From the NCBI RefSeq assembly GCF_021390195.1, contig NZ_CP090003.1, forward strand, positions 3,431,501 through 3,495,500: 64,000 nt of DNA. The letters run 5' to 3'. Source of the stretch: Flagellimonas sp. CMM7 (lineage in GTDB: Bacteria > Bacteroidota > Bacteroidia > Flavobacteriales > Flavobacteriaceae). A model generated the notes under the pieces. It saw only the letters and a list, made by a program, of their open reading frames with translations. It did no database searches and was not told where the DNA came from. This document shows, piece after piece, positions 61,805 through 64,000 of this stretch. Both the position numbers and the translations under genes were made by a program. Each line of letters begins with the position of its first letter. Position 1 is the stretch's first letter.

Positions 61805-62335
61805 TTATAATCTTACGTTTTTCCTTAATTCGGAAATACAACTCCGTAAACGTGTTTTAATAGTGCCAATGGGTGTTTTTAGTTCTTTAGATACTTCTTT
61901 TTGTGTATACCCTTTAAAGTAAAGCAAATCTATCAAAAGGATGCATTTCTCTTTCAGGCCATTTAATAAGGATTGCAACCCAATGGTATCAATTTTACCA
62001 TTTAAATCCTCGCTATTTTCATAGATACCTACGAAAGAATGTACGGGGAGGTTTTTCTTTTGATTTTTATGGGTTTTTGAGCGCAGTTCATCGATGGCAG
62101 CATTTCGGGCTATGTTCAAAATCCATGTAAAGAAACGCCCTTTGGACGCATCATAATTATCAGATTTATCCCATATCTTAATAAAAACATCTTGGCAAAG
62201 TTCTTGGGAACGTTCTACATCTTTAATGATGGTATTGATGACTCCACAAATATTTTCTGCATACATATTATACAATTTCTCGAAGGCAGTTTTATCCTTT
62301 TTCTGAAATTGGAGTATGAGGTCGTCTAAATTCAT
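61805..62335 (-). CDS. ECF-family RNA polymerase sigma factor (SigK-like)
   Basis: A 176-residue sigma factor. Sigma2 covers about 20-90 (FEKLYNMYAENICGVINTII, SQELCQDVFIKIWDK, FFTWILNIARNAAIDELRS); sigma4 covers about 125-172 (LLYFKGYTQKEVSKELKTPI, GTIKTRLRSCISELRK). It is cotranscribed with the RskA-like anti-sigma factor with no spacer, the standard layout for a membrane-responsive sigma/anti-sigma pair. Its target promoters are unknown. Confidence 0.94.
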   Translation of the reverse strand: MNLDDLILQFQKKDKTAFEKLYNMYAENICGVINTIIKDVERSQELCQDVFIKIWDKSDNYDASKGRFFTWILNIARNAAIDELRSKTHKNQKKNLPVHSFVGIYENSEDLNGKIDTIGLQSLLNGLKEKCILLIDLLYFKGYTQKEVSKELKTPIGTIKTRLRSCISELRKNVRL

Positions 62336-62385
62336 AGCTAATCGGCCAAAGATATAAAAAGGTATCGTTCAATGCTGCCAAAAAT

Positions 62386-62757
62386 CTAAACATGTTGGTC
62401 AATTAGAATAGTATTGCCATCTGGGTCCATGACCATAAAACTGGCAGGTCCGCTTGTGGTCTCATCAGCTTCGGATGTTAGTGCCACCCCATTTTTCTTT
62501 AAGGCCTTTTGAATGTCGCGAACATCATCAAAAGCATCCAAAGTTTGGGCATTTTCATCCCAACCAGGGTTAAAGGTTAGAATGTTGTTTTCGAACATAC
62601 CTTGAAAAAGCCCTAAGAGAGAGTTACCATTTTTCATTATAAGATAGTTTCGTTCCATCTCACCGGCAAAAACGGTGAATCCCATTTTTTCATAAAATGT
62701 TTTGGAAACCTGAAGATCTTTTACCGCTAGACTTATAGAAAAAGCACCTAGTTTCAT
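62386..62757 (-). CDS. VOC-family (glyoxalase-fold) protein
   Basis: A 123-residue protein from the preferred start at 62757 (MKLGAFSISLAVKDLQVSKT); the frame runs to 62781. It shows the paired beta-alpha-beta-beta-beta modules of the VOC fold: SISLAVKDLQVSKTFYEKMG at the start and MVMDPDGNTILIDQ at the end. It is probably a dimeric metal-dependent or drug-binding protein; the substrate is unknown. It is 39 bp downstream of the NTF2-like gene on the same strand. Confidence 0.88.
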   Translation of the reverse strand: MKLGAFSISLAVKDLQVSKTFYEKMGFTVFAGEMERNYLIMKNGNSLLGLFQGMFENNILTFNPGWDENAQTLDAFDDVRDIQKALKKNGVALTSEADETTSGPASFMVMDPDGNTILIDQHV

Positions 62758-62796
62758 ATTGTTTTGTTTTAAGTTATGCAATAGACGTGTCTCGCA

Positions 62797-63273
62797 CTAT
62801 TGTATTTTGCCATCATGAAAACCAGCTCTTTTCCAAGCCCCATTTTCATAGACCCATATGTTGGTTACTCGGTACTCATTTTTACTTAGTTCCCCATTTT
62901 TGGTAATAGATGTGATTACTTTGGCTGTGGCAATAGCAGTATTATCATGAAATTCAACCTTAAGTTGCTTCATTTCATAACTATTGATGGTCAAAATACC
63001 AGCTTCGATTTCTTTATCTCTCTTGTTTAAATATTGAAACCAACTTTCTTTGTCAATAGCTTCATAGGTCCCATTTGTATGACTATAATTATTGGTTACC
63101 ATGGATTCCAATACGGAAATTTCACTATTGGCGAAAGCCAAATTAAACCGGTCTATCGCTGTAATCAGTTCTTCTTTTTGTTCCGCTTCCAACTTTTGGG
63201 ATTGGTTTTCACATGCAGTGGAAAACCACATGAAGATGAAGATATAGAGAAATGAGAATTTGTAAGATTTCAT
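62797..63273 (-). CDS. NTF2/DUF4440-like lipoprotein
   Basis: A 158-residue protein with an N-terminal hydrophobic signal and a likely lipobox cysteine in FSTACENQS (cysteine near 21). The NTF2-like body shows AIDRFNLAFANSEISVLESM, YSHTNGTYEAIDKESWFQYL and NIWVYENGAWKRAGFHDGK. It resembles the DUF4440 proteins elsewhere in the window. Reaction unknown. Confidence 0.82.
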   Translation of the reverse strand: MKSYKFSFLYIFIFMWFSTACENQSQKLEAEQKEELITAIDRFNLAFANSEISVLESMVTNNYSHTNGTYEAIDKESWFQYLNKRDKEIEAGILTINSYEMKQLKVEFHDNTAIATAKVITSITKNGELSKNEYRVTNIWVYENGAWKRAGFHDGKIQ

Positions 63274-63348
63274 TTTATGATTGCCTTCTTTGAATCATAA
63301 ACTTAAGAAATTAAATTCTTGTAGCAGTATTCTAAATTTTGGAAGATT

Positions 63349-64000
63349 TTACTGTGGATTATTGGCTTTCAAGCTTCCCAAAAGTAAAAACACCAAGAAG
63401 GCCAGCCCTATGTATCCTACCAAACTATAAGAGTCAAAAGTAGAAAAGCAAAGACTAAAAATGGAAGGGGCCAAGGCACTGGCTAAAATGAGAAAACTCA
63501 TTACTTTTCCAGTAATGGCTCCCAAATGATCACGACCATAAAAACGAGGCCAAGCTATGGCATTTAATACCGCAAAAAAACCACCCATAATACCAAAACC
63601 AGCAATTAGGAAAGGAACCCCTATAGGACTGGCCAAAAATAAAAAACCGACGGAAGCTAATATACCTCCCAGTAACATTAAATAGAGGAAGAGTTTTAAG
63701 GGAAGACGGTCACTTAACCAATTAAAAATTGTAGAGACCGTTACTGCGACAACAGAACCAGGTAAGAAGATAGAAATGGCATCAGCTTTTGGGAAACCCT
63801 CACTGGCAAAAATGGATACGATATGAAAGGTAAGCCCAGTGATGAAAAAACTATTGAAAGCTAACATAAGTCCATACATCCAAAAGGAACGTGTGTTCAT
63901 TGCTTCTTTTAGTGTGAATTGTTTATGGGCCAATACCTTGTTTTTTTCTTTTGTACTTATTTGAACATTGTCACCATCTGGCAAAAGGCCATGTTCTTCT
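63349..64000 (-). CDS. MFS transporter (C-terminal part)
   Basis: The frame is open to the window edge (EEHGLLPDGD and beyond), so this is the 3' end of a longer gene and not a 211-residue protein. The visible part has a cytoplasmic linker and about six membrane helices (LAFNSFFITGLTFHIVSIFA, LPGSVVAVTVSTIFNWLSDR, ILASVGFLFLASPIGVP, FGIMGGFFAVLNAIAWPRFY, then two more). The pattern LSDRLPLK between helices is typical of the second half of major facilitator transporters of the oxalate/monocarboxylate type. Substrate unknown. Confidence 0.85.
   Translation of the reverse strand, partial: EEHGLLPDGDNVQISTKEKNKVLAHKQFTLKEAMNTRSFWMYGLMLAFNSFFITGLTFHIVSIFASEGFPKADAISIFLPGSVVAVTVSTIFNWLSDRLPLKLFLYLMLLGGILASVGFLFLASPIGVPFLIAGFGIMGGFFAVLNAIAWPRFYGRDHLGAITGKVMSFLILASALAPSIFSLCFSTFDSYSLVGYIGLAFLVFLLLGSLKANNPQ

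Noticed and set aside
1..64000. Search for tRNA, rRNA, insertion sequences, integrase and phage genes
   Set aside because: None recognised on either strand; the two relic genes are not accompanied by transposase sequence.

Overview
The window is AT-rich chromosomal DNA from a member of the Bacteroidota, most likely a marine Flavobacteriaceae species (Maribacter/Muricauda-like; the genus is inferred only). The support is a SusC/SusD pair, several TonB-dependent receptors with CarboxypepD_reg-like N-termini, DUF4249, a PorP/SprF (type IX secretion) family protein, 2TM-domain proteins, PspC/DUF2807 genes, TAnnTTTG promoter boxes, and the general lack of Shine-Dalgarno sequences. No rRNA, tRNA, transposase, phage gene or CRISPR array was recognised. 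The region reads as core and semi-accessory chromosome, not an island.

Layout. 1-2.8 kb: a partial class IV (D-amino acid type) aminotransferase and a diaminopentanoate-dehydrogenase-like NAD(P) enzyme, divergent from a MocR regulator. 2.8-3.3 kb: gene-free DNA with a nested inverted-repeat structure. 3.3-4.8 kb: trxB and a small exported protein. 5.2-11.9 kb: SusC/SusD, convergent with a translationally coupled pair of an alpha-oxoamine-synthase-like PLP enzyme and a dipeptide epimerase. 12-15 kb: PadR-PspC-DUF2807 operon. 15-19.6 kb: NTF2-like, DUF4870, DUF4442, TIGR00266, DUF2461, NudK-like and MsrA genes, with two 7-bp tandem arrays. 20-24 kb: a broken lipoprotein gene, a PBP4-type carboxypeptidase, OxyR, a gene fragment and a DUF2141 protein. 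24-33 kb: a TonB receptor, DoxX, a large lipoprotein, a membrane class III cyclase, GNAT, a PorP/SprF-SPOR protein and PaiB. 33-39.6 kb: S9 peptidase, then an MBOAT acyltransferase with two SGNH-like paralogues. 39.9-45.8 kb: NylB-type serine hydrolase, a TonB receptor/DUF4249 pair and a GHL10-like lipoprotein. 46-50.2 kb: a LytS/LytTR two-component system with five 2TM domains. 50.2-56.7 kb: a LETM1-related protein, then an operon of two DUF4331 half-proteins, a TPR lipoprotein and a TonB receptor. 56.8-64 kb: MscS, OmpW under a CRP/FNR-like palindrome, an ECF42-type sigma factor with its YCII partner, a MarR-GNAT fusion with a perfect operator, a second sigma/anti-sigma pair, VOC, NTF2 and a partial MFS transporter.

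How genes work together. The themes are outer-membrane uptake (four TonB receptors besides SusC-type partners), wall turnover (epimerase, PBP4), thiol and oxidative defence (TrxB, MsrA, OxyR) and envelope sensing. The two loci most worth attention as possibly undescribed systems are the 2TM array inside the LytS/LytTR system (46.0-50.2 kb) and the split DUF4331-TPR-TonB receptor operon (51.6-56.7 kb).
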